Assembly (NCBI GenBank): GCA_019637855.1 | Contig: JAHBUX010000001.1 | Coordinates: 271,337 to 335,336 of the forward strand | Origin: Bdellovibrionales bacterium | GTDB taxonomy: Bacteria; Bdellovibrionota; Bdellovibrionia; Bdellovibrionales; UBA1609 | Length of the DNA stretch: 64,000 bases | Direction of reading: 5' to 3' | Shown: positions 53,868-62,659 of the stretch, one piece after another | Position numbering within the stretch: the first letter of the stretch is position 1 | Layout of the letters: every line of letters starts with the position of its first letter | Notes under the pieces: generated by a model | Seen by the model: the letters and a program-made list of their open reading frames with translations, nothing else | Databases searched by the model: none | What the model was told of the DNA's origin: nothing | Translations under genes and position numbers: made by a program

Positions 53868-55579
53868 ACTTAATCGCCAAAATCATGTGGCCGGAACTGC
53901 GGCCTTATTTAAAACGTCTATCGGTAGTGATGCTGCTGGGTATAGTTATCAGCGGCCTCAAAGGTTTGACTCCCGAACTGCTGCGCCGTTTGACCGAGGC
54001 GTGGACGAACGGTGATAGCCAAGCCGCCTTTCAAATTCCGTTTGTTCTGGCGGGCGCCTGGGTGGTGGCGGCGATCTTTCGTTACTTCCATATGTTTTGG
54101 ATGCTGTTCACCGCCGACCAGATCGCTTTAAATCTGCGGCGCAAGCTGATGAACAAGTACCTGACTTTGAACCTTGGTTTTTTCAACAGCTTCGTGCGCG
54201 GCTCGGGCGGCCTGATCAGCCGTATGCTCAACGACATCACGGTAATTCAAGGTGGCTTTCAGCGCGTAGCCGATTTGGTACGCGAGCCCTTTATGATCAT
54301 CTTCATGTTCGGCTATCTGCTGTATGTCGATTGGCGGCTGACGCTGACGATTTTGGTGGTGGCGCCGATTATCTCGGTGGTGCTGCGCAAGTTCTCGCGC
54401 AGTGTACGTAAATACGCCAAACATAATCAAGAGAGTGTTGAAGAGCTGACCCAAACTCTGAAAGAGTCTCTCGATGGCACCCGCATCGTGCAGTCATTCA
54501 ATCTGCAGAATGAAATGCGCAATCGCTTTGAGCAACAGGCTCAGACGTTCTTGGCGAGCAAGGCTAAGATCATTTCGCGCGAAGAGGCTTCTGGACCTGT
54601 TTCAGAAGTGATCGCCGCTATCTTCGTCGCCTTTATGCTGGCCTACATCGGCAGCCTGGGTACGAAGAACGAAGTCGGTCACTTCATGAGCTACTTGTTC
54701 GCCCTCGGCTTGCTTTCCGACTCAGTGAAGAAGCTGCAGGACTCCATCGTGCGGCTGCAACAAGGGGCCGTAGCGCTGGAGCGCTTAGATCAGATTTTAA
54801 ATGACACGCGTGTGGTGCCTGAAATTGGTAATCCACAGCCTTTCCCACAGCATTGGGACGGTATTGAGTTCCGCAATGTCTCTTTCGGCTATGGCGACAA
54901 CATCGTATTGAAGAATGTGAATTTGAAAATTCAGCATGGCGAGCAAGTCGCTCTGGTCGGCACTAGTGGGGCGGGCAAATCGACGTTGATCAATCTTCTG
55001 CCGCGCTTTTTTGATCCCTCTGAAGGCGATATTTTCATCGGCAATGTTTCGATCCGCGATATGAAGTTGGATGAGTTGCGTTCGAATGTGGCTTTGGTCA
55101 CTCAGGACGTATTTTTATTTAGCGATAGCGTAGAACGCAATATTCAATCGGGCGATTTCCGCAGGCCGCTCACTGAAGTTTTGCCTGCCGCCAAGCTTGC
55201 CAATGCGGATGAATTTATCCGCAATAGTGAGCATGGTTATGAAACTCGTGTCGGTGAACGGGGCGCCCGTTTCAGCGGTGGTGAAAAACAGCGTATCAGC
55301 ATTGCGCGCGCGATCTTTAAAAACGCTCCGATCCTGATCTTAGATGAGGCCACCAGTGCTTTGGATTCCGAGAGCGAGTTGGAGGTGCAAAAAGGCCTCG
55401 ATTCTCTTATGCGGGGAAAGACCGCTTTGGTCATCGCCCACCGCCTTTCCACCATCGCCAAGTGCGACCGCATTTTGGTTATGGACAAAGGCGAAGTTAT
55501 CGAAGAGGGCAGCCACAACGAACTCATGGTCCGCCAGGGCGCCTACTACAAGTTCTTCCAAATCCAAAGCCGTCTCTAG
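53864..55579 (+). CDS. msbA: MsbA-type ABC exporter
   Basis: A 571-residue half-transporter: six membrane helices in the first 320 residues, then an ATPase domain with Walker A GTSGAGKSTLI, Q-loop (VTQDVFLFSD), signature FSGGEKQRISIARAI and Walker B ILILDEATSALD. Size and order match MsbA, which flips lipid A across the inner membrane, but other lipid or drug exporters have the same shape. The start overlaps the uvrA stop as ATGA. The stop is overlapped by the first palindromic repeat. Confidence 0.85.
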   Translation: MNLIAKIMWPELRPYLKRLSVVMLLGIVISGLKGLTPELLRRLTEAWTNGDSQAAFQIPFVLAGAWVVAAIFRYFHMFWMLFTADQIALNLRRKLMNKYLTLNLGFFNSFVRGSGGLISRMLNDITVIQGGFQRVADLVREPFMIIFMFGYLLYVDWRLTLTILVVAPIISVVLRKFSRSVRKYAKHNQESVEELTQTLKESLDGTRIVQSFNLQNEMRNRFEQQAQTFLASKAKIISREEASGPVSEVIAAIFVAFMLAYIGSLGTKNEVGHFMSYLFALGLLSDSVKKLQDSIVRLQQGAVALERLDQILNDTRVVPEIGNPQPFPQHWDGIEFRNVSFGYGDNIVLKNVNLKIQHGEQVALVGTSGAGKSTLINLLPRFFDPSEGDIFIGNVSIRDMKLDELRSNVALVTQDVFLFSDSVERNIQSGDFRRPLTEVLPAAKLANADEFIRNSEHGYETRVGERGARFSGGEKQRISIARAIFKNAPILILDEATSALDSESELEVQKGLDSLMRGKTALVIAHRLSTIAKCDRILVMDKGEVIEEGSHNELMVRQGAYYKFFQIQSRL

Positions 55580-55679
55580 TAGGGCCTAACATTTCCGGAA
55601 ATATACGCGATTTGGTATCCGGCCGGACAAAGGGCCGGACGCCAACGCGCGTATATTTCCGGAAATGTTAGGCCCTACT
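55578..55679. repeat. Large palindromic element, copy 1
   Basis: A 102-bp element: 32-bp perfect inverted arms (55578-55609 and 55648-55679; the arm starts AGTAGGGCCTAACATTTCCG), with the mini-palindrome TTTCCGGAAA in each arm, around a 38-bp centre that has its own short palindrome of CCGGCC / GGCCGG. It overlaps the last two bases of the msbA stop codon. Five T follow the right arm, so it could also act as a terminator. A second copy follows the next gene. Confidence 0.9.
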
Positions 55680-55786
55680 TTTTGGGGAAAAGTGGCGAAG
55701 TGTTTTACAGGACCACGTTTTAAATAGAAGCGGGCCTGGGTCTTTACTCGGGTGGTTTAGGGCGGGATGATAATCTAATCCTATAT

Positions 55787-56284
55787 ATGATGTGTATCCG
55801 TACTTCTAGTTCGCGAGCTCTCTTGGCCCTATTGGTTATGGGTCTTAGCTCTTGTTTGAATGGGCCGGACCGAGGTCATGTGACGGCAACTTGCACGACC
55901 AGTGGCTTCACTTCGCACATCGTTTTCTTAGTCTCATCGCCGACCGGGCTACCCAATGTGTTGTCAGGTCGGGTGAATGATACTGTTGCCTTCGATGAAT
56001 GCAATGGCAGCGACGCTTATCTTTATTCCATCACCCGTACGGACGCCAACTACGCTCAAGTTTCGATATGGCTACCTCCCTCGGCCAAGGTCTATGACCA
56101 ATACTTTGACGAAAACAACCAACCTCTGCCCGATCCCCAGTTGAGCTACAAAATCTACGGCCGCCCTTGGTGTGACTCGGATGAGGTCATCATGACCAGC
56201 GGAGACACCCGACTTGACTGGCAACCACTCTACACCGTCAACACCAGCTGTCCCCAAGCCGGCTACTCCGCCGTCGTTCGGTAA
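55787..56284 (+). CDS. Small lipoprotein between two repeats
   Basis: A 165-residue lipoprotein (lipobox LSSC, Cys23) with a beta-rich mature part containing four cysteines (TATCTTS, DECNGS, PWCDSDE, NTSCPQ), probably two disulfides. No family recognised. The first ATG of an ATGATG pair is taken; the ribosome site is weak, but TATAAT-like sequence lies nearby (GATAATCTAATCC). The gene lies between two copies of the palindromic element, its stop codon overlapping the second, so it may be mobile or under their control. Confidence 0.65.
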   Translation: MMCIRTSSSRALLALLVMGLSSCLNGPDRGHVTATCTTSGFTSHIVFLVSSPTGLPNVLSGRVNDTVAFDECNGSDAYLYSITRTDANYAQVSIWLPPSAKVYDQYFDENNQPLPDPQLSYKIYGRPWCDSDEVIMTSGDTRLDWQPLYTVNTSCPQAGYSAVVR

Positions 56285-56388
56285 GGTAGGGCCTAACATT
56301 TCCGGAAATATACGCGCTTTGATATCCGGGCGGACATGGGCCGGACGTCAATGTGACGTATATCTCCGGAAATGTTAGGCCCTACCTT
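56283..56388. repeat. Large palindromic element, copy 2
   Basis: A 106-bp copy of the 55578 element, in the same relation to the upstream gene (it overlaps the stop codon by two bases). Outer arms are AAGGTAGGGCCTAACATTTC and its complement, with one mismatch in the arm (TCTCC for TTTCC). The centre differs from copy 1 at only a few positions, for example CCGGGCGGACATGGGCCGG for the copy 1 CCGGCCGGACAAAGGGCCGG, which keeps the pairing. This pattern of drift with preserved arms suggests the folded form matters. Confidence 0.9.
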
Positions 56389-56470
56389 CTAGGTACGAAA
56401 GTCCTGTAAACTCAAGTTGTACAAACTTTTGACGATAAGAACCTTGGCAGTTCTTAGAGGAGTCAAAAGT

Positions 56471-58030
56471 ATGATCAATTGGGATGAGTTTGAGCATATA
56501 CATGTCATCAAGAAGCTAAAGCAAATTCTGAATTCTTGGTGGAACATCGATGTGGTCTTCACTGATGAGCGTGGACAACTGCGTGGAACTGATCTGAAAT
56601 CCTTCAGCTTTTGCAATCCTGCGGTCAGCACCTTCCTGAGCAAAGACACCTCCGTAGCCAGCCTAGCCGAATCCGTCACCAAAGCGATGGAAGACATTCG
56701 CACCAGCGGTAATCGCTACAGCATCCGCAAGTGGGAAACTGCCGGTTTCGACATGGCGATCATCCCCATCAGCATCGAAAATGATTTTATGGGTTGCGTG
56801 GTGGCCTTGGGCTTTATGAAAGATCGCAGCCAAGTGTCGCGCATCTCGGAAATCCGCGAGCGCATGGCCATCTTTGGTGCCTCAGGGGACACCATCGACA
56901 AAGCCATCGGCAAGATCAGCTTTATCGATGATCAAGATCGCGAACACTTCCTCGAACTCGTGGAACTGGTGGCTCAAGAGGTCGTAACTCTGCATTTGGA
57001 AATCACCACTCGCGAAAACCGCATCAAAGAACTGAACAAAGAGTTAGGTAGCCGCTACAAGTACGACAACATGATCGGTAAATCGAAACCGATGCAAACG
57101 CTGTACGCCTTGCTAGACAAGATCAAAACCGCCGATTCCACTGTGTTGATTCAAGGTGAAAACGGTACAGGTAAAGAATTGATAGCCAAAGCGATCCACT
57201 ACAATTCTCTACGCAAAGAAAAGCCGTTCATCATCCAGAACTGCTCGGCCTTCAACGACAACTTGCTCGAGTCTGAGCTTTTCGGTCACGTAAAAGGCTC
57301 TTTCACCGGCGCTATTCGCGACAAAAAAGGTCTGTTTGAAATGGCCGACAAAGGCACGTTCTTCCTTGATGAGATCGGTGATACTTCACCGACCATGCAG
57401 GTAAAGCTGCTACGCGTGTTGCAAGAGGGTACTTTCATTCCCGTCGGTGCGGTTGAGTCACGCCGCGTGGATGTGCGGATCATCGCCGCAACCAACCGCA
57501 ATCTCAAGGAGATGGTTGAAGCAGGCACCTTCCGCGAAGACTTATACTACCGCCTAAACGTGATCAATTTGAACGTCCCTTCGCTGCGCGATCGCAAAGA
57601 AGACATTCCGCTTCTGGCTGAATACTTCCTGAACAAAGCTCAAGCCGCCAACGGTGCTGGACCCAAAAAGGTTCTCACTAAACGCGGTTTGGAAAAGCTG
57701 TACGACTACGCTTGGCCGGGTAACGTGCGTGAACTGCAGAACGAGATGGAGCGCCTGATCGTTCTGGCCGGTCCCGAGACCAAAATCACCGCCGACATGC
57801 TGTCGCCCAAAATCCTTGAACTTGGCGATAAAACCAAAGTTCAAGGCGCCCGTCTGCACGGCAAGTTGAAGGACGCTTTGGAAGACCTAGAACGCGAGAT
57901 GATTCGCGAAGGCCTGCGCCGTACCGGCTGGAACAAGTCAAAGCTGGCTAAGGAACTCGGTATCAGCCGCGCCGGCCTTATTATGAAGGTCGAAAAGTAC
58001 GGCCTCGATAAGCGCAAGATGTTGAAATAA
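56471..58030 (+). CDS. Sigma-54-dependent activator with N-terminal sensor domain
   Basis: A 519-residue protein. An N-terminal sensor region of about 180 residues has the WWNIDVVFTDERGQL and CNPAVSTF pattern of the PocR-type ligand-binding domain; it has no receiver. AAA+ domain: Walker A GENGTGKE at 229-236, the loop GSFTGA at 276-281 (the Ser variant of GAFTGA is tolerated), Walker B FFLDEIGD at 297-304. Fis-type helix-turn-helix at about 475-515. It activates sigma-54 promoters in response to a small molecule or protein signal, not phosphorylation. AGAGGAG precedes the chosen ATG. The next gene has a weak -24/-12 element. Confidence 0.92.
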   Translation: MINWDEFEHIHVIKKLKQILNSWWNIDVVFTDERGQLRGTDLKSFSFCNPAVSTFLSKDTSVASLAESVTKAMEDIRTSGNRYSIRKWETAGFDMAIIPISIENDFMGCVVALGFMKDRSQVSRISEIRERMAIFGASGDTIDKAIGKISFIDDQDREHFLELVELVAQEVVTLHLEITTRENRIKELNKELGSRYKYDNMIGKSKPMQTLYALLDKIKTADSTVLIQGENGTGKELIAKAIHYNSLRKEKPFIIQNCSAFNDNLLESELFGHVKGSFTGAIRDKKGLFEMADKGTFFLDEIGDTSPTMQVKLLRVLQEGTFIPVGAVESRRVDVRIIAATNRNLKEMVEAGTFREDLYYRLNVINLNVPSLRDRKEDIPLLAEYFLNKAQAANGAGPKKVLTKRGLEKLYDYAWPGNVRELQNEMERLIVLAGPETKITADMLSPKILELGDKTKVQGARLHGKLKDALEDLEREMIREGLRRTGWNKSKLAKELGISRAGLIMKVEKYGLDKRKMLK

Positions 58031-58053
58031 TTCCCTGTTTGATCAGTCTGCCT

Positions 58054-58087
58054 GAAGGCTCTGGGCCCCCAGAGCCTTCTTTTTTTT
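58054..58087 (+). terminator. Rho-independent terminator after the activator gene
   Basis: Perfect 12-bp stem GAAGGCTCTGGG / CCCAGAGCCTTC with a two-base loop, followed by eight T. Confidence 0.95.
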
Positions 58088-58095
58088 CCCTCACT

Positions 58096-58112
58096 TAGGC
58101 ACACGCTTTGTA
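58096..58112 (+). promoter_or_regulatory. Weak sigma-54-like element before the 58142 gene
   Basis: TAGGCACACGCTTTGTA has GGCAC and TTG at sigma-54 spacing but misses T, G and C of consensus. It lies just before the gene that follows the activator. Confidence 0.3.
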
Positions 58113-58141
58113 GTACTGGCCCGCAAGGTTGGTACTTACAT

Positions 58142-58972
58142 ATGTCATCTTGGGTTCATGCGCAGGGCCGAATGCTCAAATCGGCCCGGGCTATCAAAGC
58201 CTATTTCGAGCATAAATTGAGAATGCCGTTCGAGCTCCTCACGGAAGCTCCGCAAACGTCTATGAACGGCGATATCGCGTTCAGTGCCGATATGCATCCG
58301 CATGGCCTGTGGGGTATCCGGCCGTCGGTGCCTTTGGCTGGAGAGCAAGAACTCGAAGTCTTCAATATGTTCCACACGATTTTGAACGGCGTCGACAAAG
58401 TGGAGCAAAAACGCGAAGACCTACATCGTCTGCACGGAAAGCTAGCGCAAATGCACGAAGAGTTGCCGAGCAATGTAATCCCTTTGCGCCGCACGCGCAT
58501 GTTCGAGCGGCCCACGCCCAGCAATGATCAACGCTGGGTTTTGAAACTTGATTGCCTGATCGAATCCAAGCATGTTTCAGAAATTCACAAGATGGCTATG
58601 GAGCTTCATGCACACAGTCGCCGTTATGCTTTTGTCGACTTCCGTGATCTTGATGGCACCAAGCGCACAAATCTTCCGGAGCTTTTGTCTTTGGGCGCGA
58701 TCAGTTTGTTTGTACCCGAGCTCATGACGCTTTCGATGACTGAACAAGACGTGTTGAAAAATCTGATGAAGACAGGCACCGTACAACGACCGCTGTTAAT
58801 GGTCGGCACCGGCTTGCCATTTTCCGAGCTGCGCACTTTGCCCGGTGTGCATATCGAATTTCTCACGTTGCTCTCACGGGCATATATCAAGCTCAGCAAG
58901 CCTTTCAGCGAGTACAAGGATCAGGGACTAATCCACTATTTCTTGGATTGCCTCTCGCAAAATCCCACGTAA
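58142..58972 (+). CDS. Unknown soluble protein
   Basis: A 276-residue cytosolic-looking protein without signal or membrane segment. The middle is basic (VIPLRRTRMFERP) after a helical stretch (VDKVEQKREDLHRLHGKLAQ); the C-terminal 130 residues have an alternating helix-strand pattern (WVLKLDCLIESKHVSE, YAFVDFRDLDG, LISLFVPELMTL, PLLMVGTG) that resembles receiver or similar Rossmann-like folds without catalytic residues. No family recognised. It comes after an isolated activator and ends about 30 bases before the kinase gene, so it may belong with either. Confidence 0.7.
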   Translation: MSSWVHAQGRMLKSARAIKAYFEHKLRMPFELLTEAPQTSMNGDIAFSADMHPHGLWGIRPSVPLAGEQELEVFNMFHTILNGVDKVEQKREDLHRLHGKLAQMHEELPSNVIPLRRTRMFERPTPSNDQRWVLKLDCLIESKHVSEIHKMAMELHAHSRRYAFVDFRDLDGTKRTNLPELLSLGAISLFVPELMTLSMTEQDVLKNLMKTGTVQRPLLMVGTGLPFSELRTLPGVHIEFLTLLSRAYIKLSKPFSEYKDQGLIHYFLDCLSQNPT

Positions 58973-59001
58973 TAATCGAGCTTAGACCCGGGGAGGCCCG
59001 T

Positions 59002-60039
59002 TTGAGCTCGCTTTTGTCGCGCGAAATTACGCAGTTTATTGCTAAACATGTCGGCGGTGCCGACTTCGAGTGTCTCCAACTTGCTGGCGATGCTTCCACG
59101 CGCAAATACTATCGCATTATCTACGGCGACCAGCCCTTGGTATTGATGAGCTGGGAGCCTTTCAGCGATCCCGACAACTACCCTTTTTTGAATGTGCAAG
59201 CCCACTTCGCCAAAATGGACGTACGTGTACCAAAAGTTGCCGCCTTAGAACCCTCTCTGGGCGTGGTTTTGCTGGAGGACCTGGGTGACCTGACTCTTGA
59301 GCGCAAGTTCTGGGAGAATCAGAATCAAGAGCTCGCCATGCCCTACTACGGCCAAGCCGTCGACGAGATCGTGAAAATTCATTTCTTGGCTTCGAAACCC
59401 ACACAGCCACCCAGTGTGTGTCAGCAAATTCAGTTCGATACGGCTAAATTCATGTGGGAGATGAACTACGCACGCGAACACTTTCTGGAAAAGGTCGGTG
59501 GCATTCAATTGTCGGCAAAGGACCAGGCCGCGCTGCAATCTGAGTTTCAGCATATCTGCGAAACATTGGATAAACAGCCAAAGTTTGTGTGTCATCGCGA
59601 TTATCACTCACGCAATCTGATGCTTAAGCTGGGCCGTGTGTATGTCATCGATTTTCAAGATGCACGCCTAGGACCGATTCAATATGACTTGGTGAGCTTG
59701 GTGCACGATTCCTATGTGAATCTGTCACAAGAGTCGATCGCTCACATTAAAAATGACTACAAAGAGAAGGCTAGGCAGACCGGCCCCAGCGGCGCGATCC
59801 GCTCGGATTTTGACGAGATCTTTCAACTGCAGACCATTCAGCGTTGCTTCAAAGCCTGCGGCAGCTTTGCCAGCTTCTACAATATGCGCAACGACACGCG
59901 CTATTTGAAGTACTTGAAGTCCACCGCCTCATTGGTGGCCACCACCTTGAACGAAAACGGACGCTACAAGCTTTTGAGCGGACTGTTTGCCAGCGCCGGG
60001 CTGACCGACCGCAATTACGACGAACTATGCGCGGTCTGA
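59002..60039 (+). CDS. amgK: AmgK-like anomeric sugar kinase
   Basis: A 345-residue aminoglycoside-phosphotransferase fold kinase with CHRDYHSRNLMLK (catalytic loop, HxDxxxxN) and VIDFQDARLGPIQYDLVSLVHDSY (the metal-binding DFG-equivalent, in the form typical of AmgK). AmgK phosphorylates the anomeric carbon of MurNAc and GlcNAc, the first step in bypassing de novo UDP-MurNAc synthesis. TTG at 59002 is chosen because GGGGAGG lies five bases upstream; the frame begins earlier, inside the previous gene. It overlaps the nucleotidyltransferase start by 13 bases, as in the amgK-murU operons of Pseudomonas. Confidence 0.8.
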   Translation: MSSLLSREITQFIAKHVGGADFECLQLAGDASTRKYYRIIYGDQPLVLMSWEPFSDPDNYPFLNVQAHFAKMDVRVPKVAALEPSLGVVLLEDLGDLTLERKFWENQNQELAMPYYGQAVDEIVKIHFLASKPTQPPSVCQQIQFDTAKFMWEMNYAREHFLEKVGGIQLSAKDQAALQSEFQHICETLDKQPKFVCHRDYHSRNLMLKLGRVYVIDFQDARLGPIQYDLVSLVHDSYVNLSQESIAHIKNDYKEKARQTGPSGAIRSDFDEIFQLQTIQRCFKACGSFASFYNMRNDTRYLKYLKSTASLVATTLNENGRYKLLSGLFASAGLTDRNYDELCAV

Positions 60040-61007
60040 TTCTCTCCGCCGGATTGGGCGAGCGGCTACGGCCGATCACCTCTAAGCGCGCCAAGCCCGC
60101 GGTAGAGTTTCTCAATATCCCCATGTTGGGCTTCCCCTACTATTGGATGAATACGTTGGGGCTGCATGAAATCACTTTCAACACACACTATTTGCCTGAC
60201 AGCATTCGCCATGCGGCCATGCACGTGGTGAGCCCGCAGATGCCGATGCACTTCACTCATGAAACTGCCATCTTAGGGAGTGGCGGGGGCATTTGGAACG
60301 CACGTTTCCACCTACAAGGCGACGAAAACTTTGTGGTCGCTAACGGAGACGGCGTCATCCTGTGCGAAGATCACGATGTGTTAGAACGCATGGTCGACTT
60401 CCATATAGAGAAGAAGGCGTTGGCCACGTTACTGGTTTGCCCTCTCGAAGGCGTCGGCACACGCATTCCCGGCGTGTGGATGAATTCGTACGGTGAAGTC
60501 TGCAATTTCGGCAAGGCGCCCAAACAATCGCATGCGGAGTGCTTTCACTACGCCTCTTATATGATTTTGAACAAACGCATATGGGATTATCTGCCGGAAG
60601 GCAGCTCCAATATTCTCTACGACGTACTCGAGCCGCGCATCGTCCAGGGGGAGCATACCTACGGATTCCGCGTGGACAATATGCGCTGGTATGAAACCGG
60701 CAATGCGCAAGAGTACCTGCAAGCCACACAGGATTGTCTGGAACAAGTTCGCTTAGGGACTCGCCTCGGCCGTTGTGTAGAGAATATCTTAGAGGCTCAT
60801 GCGCCGCCCTTCAGTTTGCACTCGGACTTTGGCCAAAGGCGTTTAGTCGCCGATGTGGCGAATGTGGCCTCAAGTGCTTCGCTCAAAGGTTTTCAAGTTC
60901 TGGGTGAGTGCGAAGTCGGCCCATACGCTATACTCGAAGATTGCGTCGTTCTACCGCAAACAAAGATCGAATCTTCGGCCTCACATCGTTTTGAAATCGT
61001 GATTTAA
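60027..61007 (+). CDS. Sugar-phosphate nucleotidyltransferase, MurU-like
   Basis: A 326-residue nucleotidyltransferase with the sugar-nucleotide site LILSAGLGERLRPITSKRAKPAVEF, a GSGGGIWNA segment and NGDGVI (metal site). MurU, the AmgK partner, is about 225 residues and makes UDP-MurNAc from MurNAc-1-P and UTP; this protein has an extra C-terminal stretch of about 90 residues ending in left-handed-helix-like turns (VLGECEVGPYAILEDCVVL). It may be MurU with an added domain or a related NDP-sugar synthase (mannose-1-phosphate guanylyltransferase class). Its start overlaps amgK; convergent with the pseudopilin gene. Confidence 0.75.
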   Translation: MRGLILSAGLGERLRPITSKRAKPAVEFLNIPMLGFPYYWMNTLGLHEITFNTHYLPDSIRHAAMHVVSPQMPMHFTHETAILGSGGGIWNARFHLQGDENFVVANGDGVILCEDHDVLERMVDFHIEKKALATLLVCPLEGVGTRIPGVWMNSYGEVCNFGKAPKQSHAECFHYASYMILNKRIWDYLPEGSSNILYDVLEPRIVQGEHTYGFRVDNMRWYETGNAQEYLQATQDCLEQVRLGTRLGRCVENILEAHAPPFSLHSDFGQRRLVADVANVASSASLKGFQVLGECEVGPYAILEDCVVLPQTKIESSASHRFEIVI

Positions 61008-61433
61008 CTACGGGTGCTGCGTGCCGGTATTCGGCGTGAGTCGCACGAACTTGTAAACGGTAGCACTTGCCTGCTCAGTGGATGCCACCGCTCGCAGTTC
61101 GACCTCGTAGAGACCCACCATCGGCATATCCGCATACACTTTCCATTCGACGTGAATGGGTCCACCTTCTTGTGGATTTCCGGCCAAATCGTATTCGCGA
61201 AAATGCGCGCCTGGCCCCAGCGTGCCGTCGTTACCAGGGGCAGACATGAGAACCTTGGCCATGCTCTGCATAAGAGCGTTCGCCTTGCGAGATGAAAGTG
61301 GATGAGCGGCCAATAGAGAACCTTGACCTACCAGCTCCATAGAAGCCACAACCACCAATGCCGCAAGCGCGATGACGGCCAAGATTTCCATCAGCGCAAA
61401 TCCGGTTTGGTGGTGGATCGCTCTAATAAACAA
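61008..61433 (-). CDS. Type IV pilin-like / pseudopilin protein
   Basis: A 141-residue protein with a prepilin leader: HHQTG then FALMEILAVIALAALVVVA, that is Gly11 before the cut, Glu five residues after, and a 20-residue hydrophobic helix. This is the class III signal cut by PilD. The C-terminal domain is beta-rich, about 95 residues, without the usual disulfide. Minor pseudopilins of type II secretion or minor pilins of type IV pili have this size. No other pilus or secretion genes are near. The stop adjoins that of the convergent nucleotidyltransferase. Confidence 0.75.
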   Translation of the reverse strand: MFIRAIHHQTGFALMEILAVIALAALVVVASMELVGQGSLLAAHPLSSRKANALMQSMAKVLMSAPGNDGTLGPGAHFREYDLAGNPQEGGPIHVEWKVYADMPMVGLYEVELRAVASTEQASATVYKFVRLTPNTGTQHP

Positions 61434-61447
61434 GCTACAACTCCAAG

Positions 61448-62569
61448 TTAAGCTGCACGACGAGTTTCTTTTCCGGCAGAGGCCGGCGGCGCAGTATGGA
61501 ACAGATACTTGCGGACGGTTTCATTGTCGGAACGCCAGATGACGTTATCGATAAAATAGTGATGTATGTTGATAAACAACAATACTGCAACAAGGATGGG
61601 TGTAGCGCCGAGACTGGTCGATGCAACCCAACCTTGCTTATCCAAAAACTGCGGTACCACTTCAAAAGCCAGAACACCAAGCACGACGGCCCGCAAAGCG
61701 TAACCACCGAACATCTTAACCCATGCCGTACGCAGCTCTCGGTCGCGCATGTGGCTTGTTAGAGCGGCGACTTCGTTCTTCTTCATCTGCCAAACCAAAG
61801 CTAAGTACTGCAACGAATGAAAGAACGGCACCAGATAGCCGAAGCCGGGATGATAAGACATCGGTAAGTACCAAGCATAAATGGCAACAAAAGCCGTCAC
61901 TGCGGGAGGCGCGGGCTTTTGGCCGGTCTGCACGTAATGGTGCAACTGCATGCCGAGCACTCCGACCAAGGAAGTACCGACCAACACGAAAATCACTGTC
62001 ATCAAATACGGCGGCAGATTCATGCTGTAGTGAGAGATGCCGTAATAGTCAAAATTCTCGGGCTGACTATGAGGTCCAAGCCAAGACATGGCCCAGGTGG
62101 CCGTGAGATTAAACAACAGCAAACGTCTTTGCCATGCCGAATAGAAAATTCCACGCTGAACGCTGGTTACGATCACGCAACCAAAGATCTGCTTCACGTA
62201 ATGCCAGCCAACCAGGAAGTACATTCCGGTGATGATGTGGGCCATGAGAGCGGCATTGGCTTTATAAAGCGCAACTCCGATTGCAAGAACCAAGCATATC
62301 GGCACCACCACGGCGGCCCAGAAGTAACGGCGTTGAGTGAGGATTCTCTTGCGGTAGTCGCCGTAAAGTAAAGTGTAGGACACCAGGAAGTGCGGATCGT
62401 TCACAACGAACGCCAGTGCCACCGCCAGGTTAGCCACAGTATGTACCGGTGTCGTCACATCCATAAAGGCCCAAGCCGCGAGGCACACAAGAATGGAAAA
62501 TCCGCCCAAGAGCATGGACTGGGTACTAAGGTAGCCGTCGTTGGGAATTGCCTGCGGTTGTGCTTGCAT
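61448..62569 (-). CDS. Polytopic membrane protein with conserved histidines
   Basis: About 373 residues with some nine membrane helices. Histidine-containing motifs sit near helix ends: NDPHFLVSY, GWHYVKQIFG, FFHSLQYLALVW and NIHHYFIDNVIW. Such patterns occur in di-iron membrane oxygenases and in the Brp/Blh carotenoid-dioxygenase class, but I cannot fix the family and it may be a separate, undescribed one. The chosen ATG (MQAQPQ) is 16 codons inside the open frame; its ribosome site is weak. The gene lies 15 bases upstream of the pseudopilin gene and may be cotranscribed. Confidence 0.65.
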   Translation of the reverse strand: MQAQPQAIPNDGYLSTQSMLLGGFSILVCLAAWAFMDVTTPVHTVANLAVALAFVVNDPHFLVSYTLLYGDYRKRILTQRRYFWAAVVVPICLVLAIGVALYKANAALMAHIITGMYFLVGWHYVKQIFGCVIVTSVQRGIFYSAWQRRLLLFNLTATWAMSWLGPHSQPENFDYYGISHYSMNLPPYLMTVIFVLVGTSLVGVLGMQLHHYVQTGQKPAPPAVTAFVAIYAWYLPMSYHPGFGYLVPFFHSLQYLALVWQMKKNEVAALTSHMRDRELRTAWVKMFGGYALRAVVLGVLAFEVVPQFLDKQGWVASTSLGATPILVAVLLFINIHHYFIDNVIWRSDNETVRKYLFHTAPPASAGKETRRAA

Positions 62570-62659
62570 CAACTCTATATCGGCGAGCCAAGATTTTGGG
62601 CTGAGACAGTGAGGCAAAAGCTAGACCTGCATCTGGTCGAGCTCGGTCTCGGAAAATAC

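Noticed and set aside
55578-56388. Composite transposon or insertion sequence carrying the lipoprotein gene
   Set aside because: No transposase, no visible target-site duplication; the elements are full palindromes rather than ends of an IS. Reported as repeats instead.
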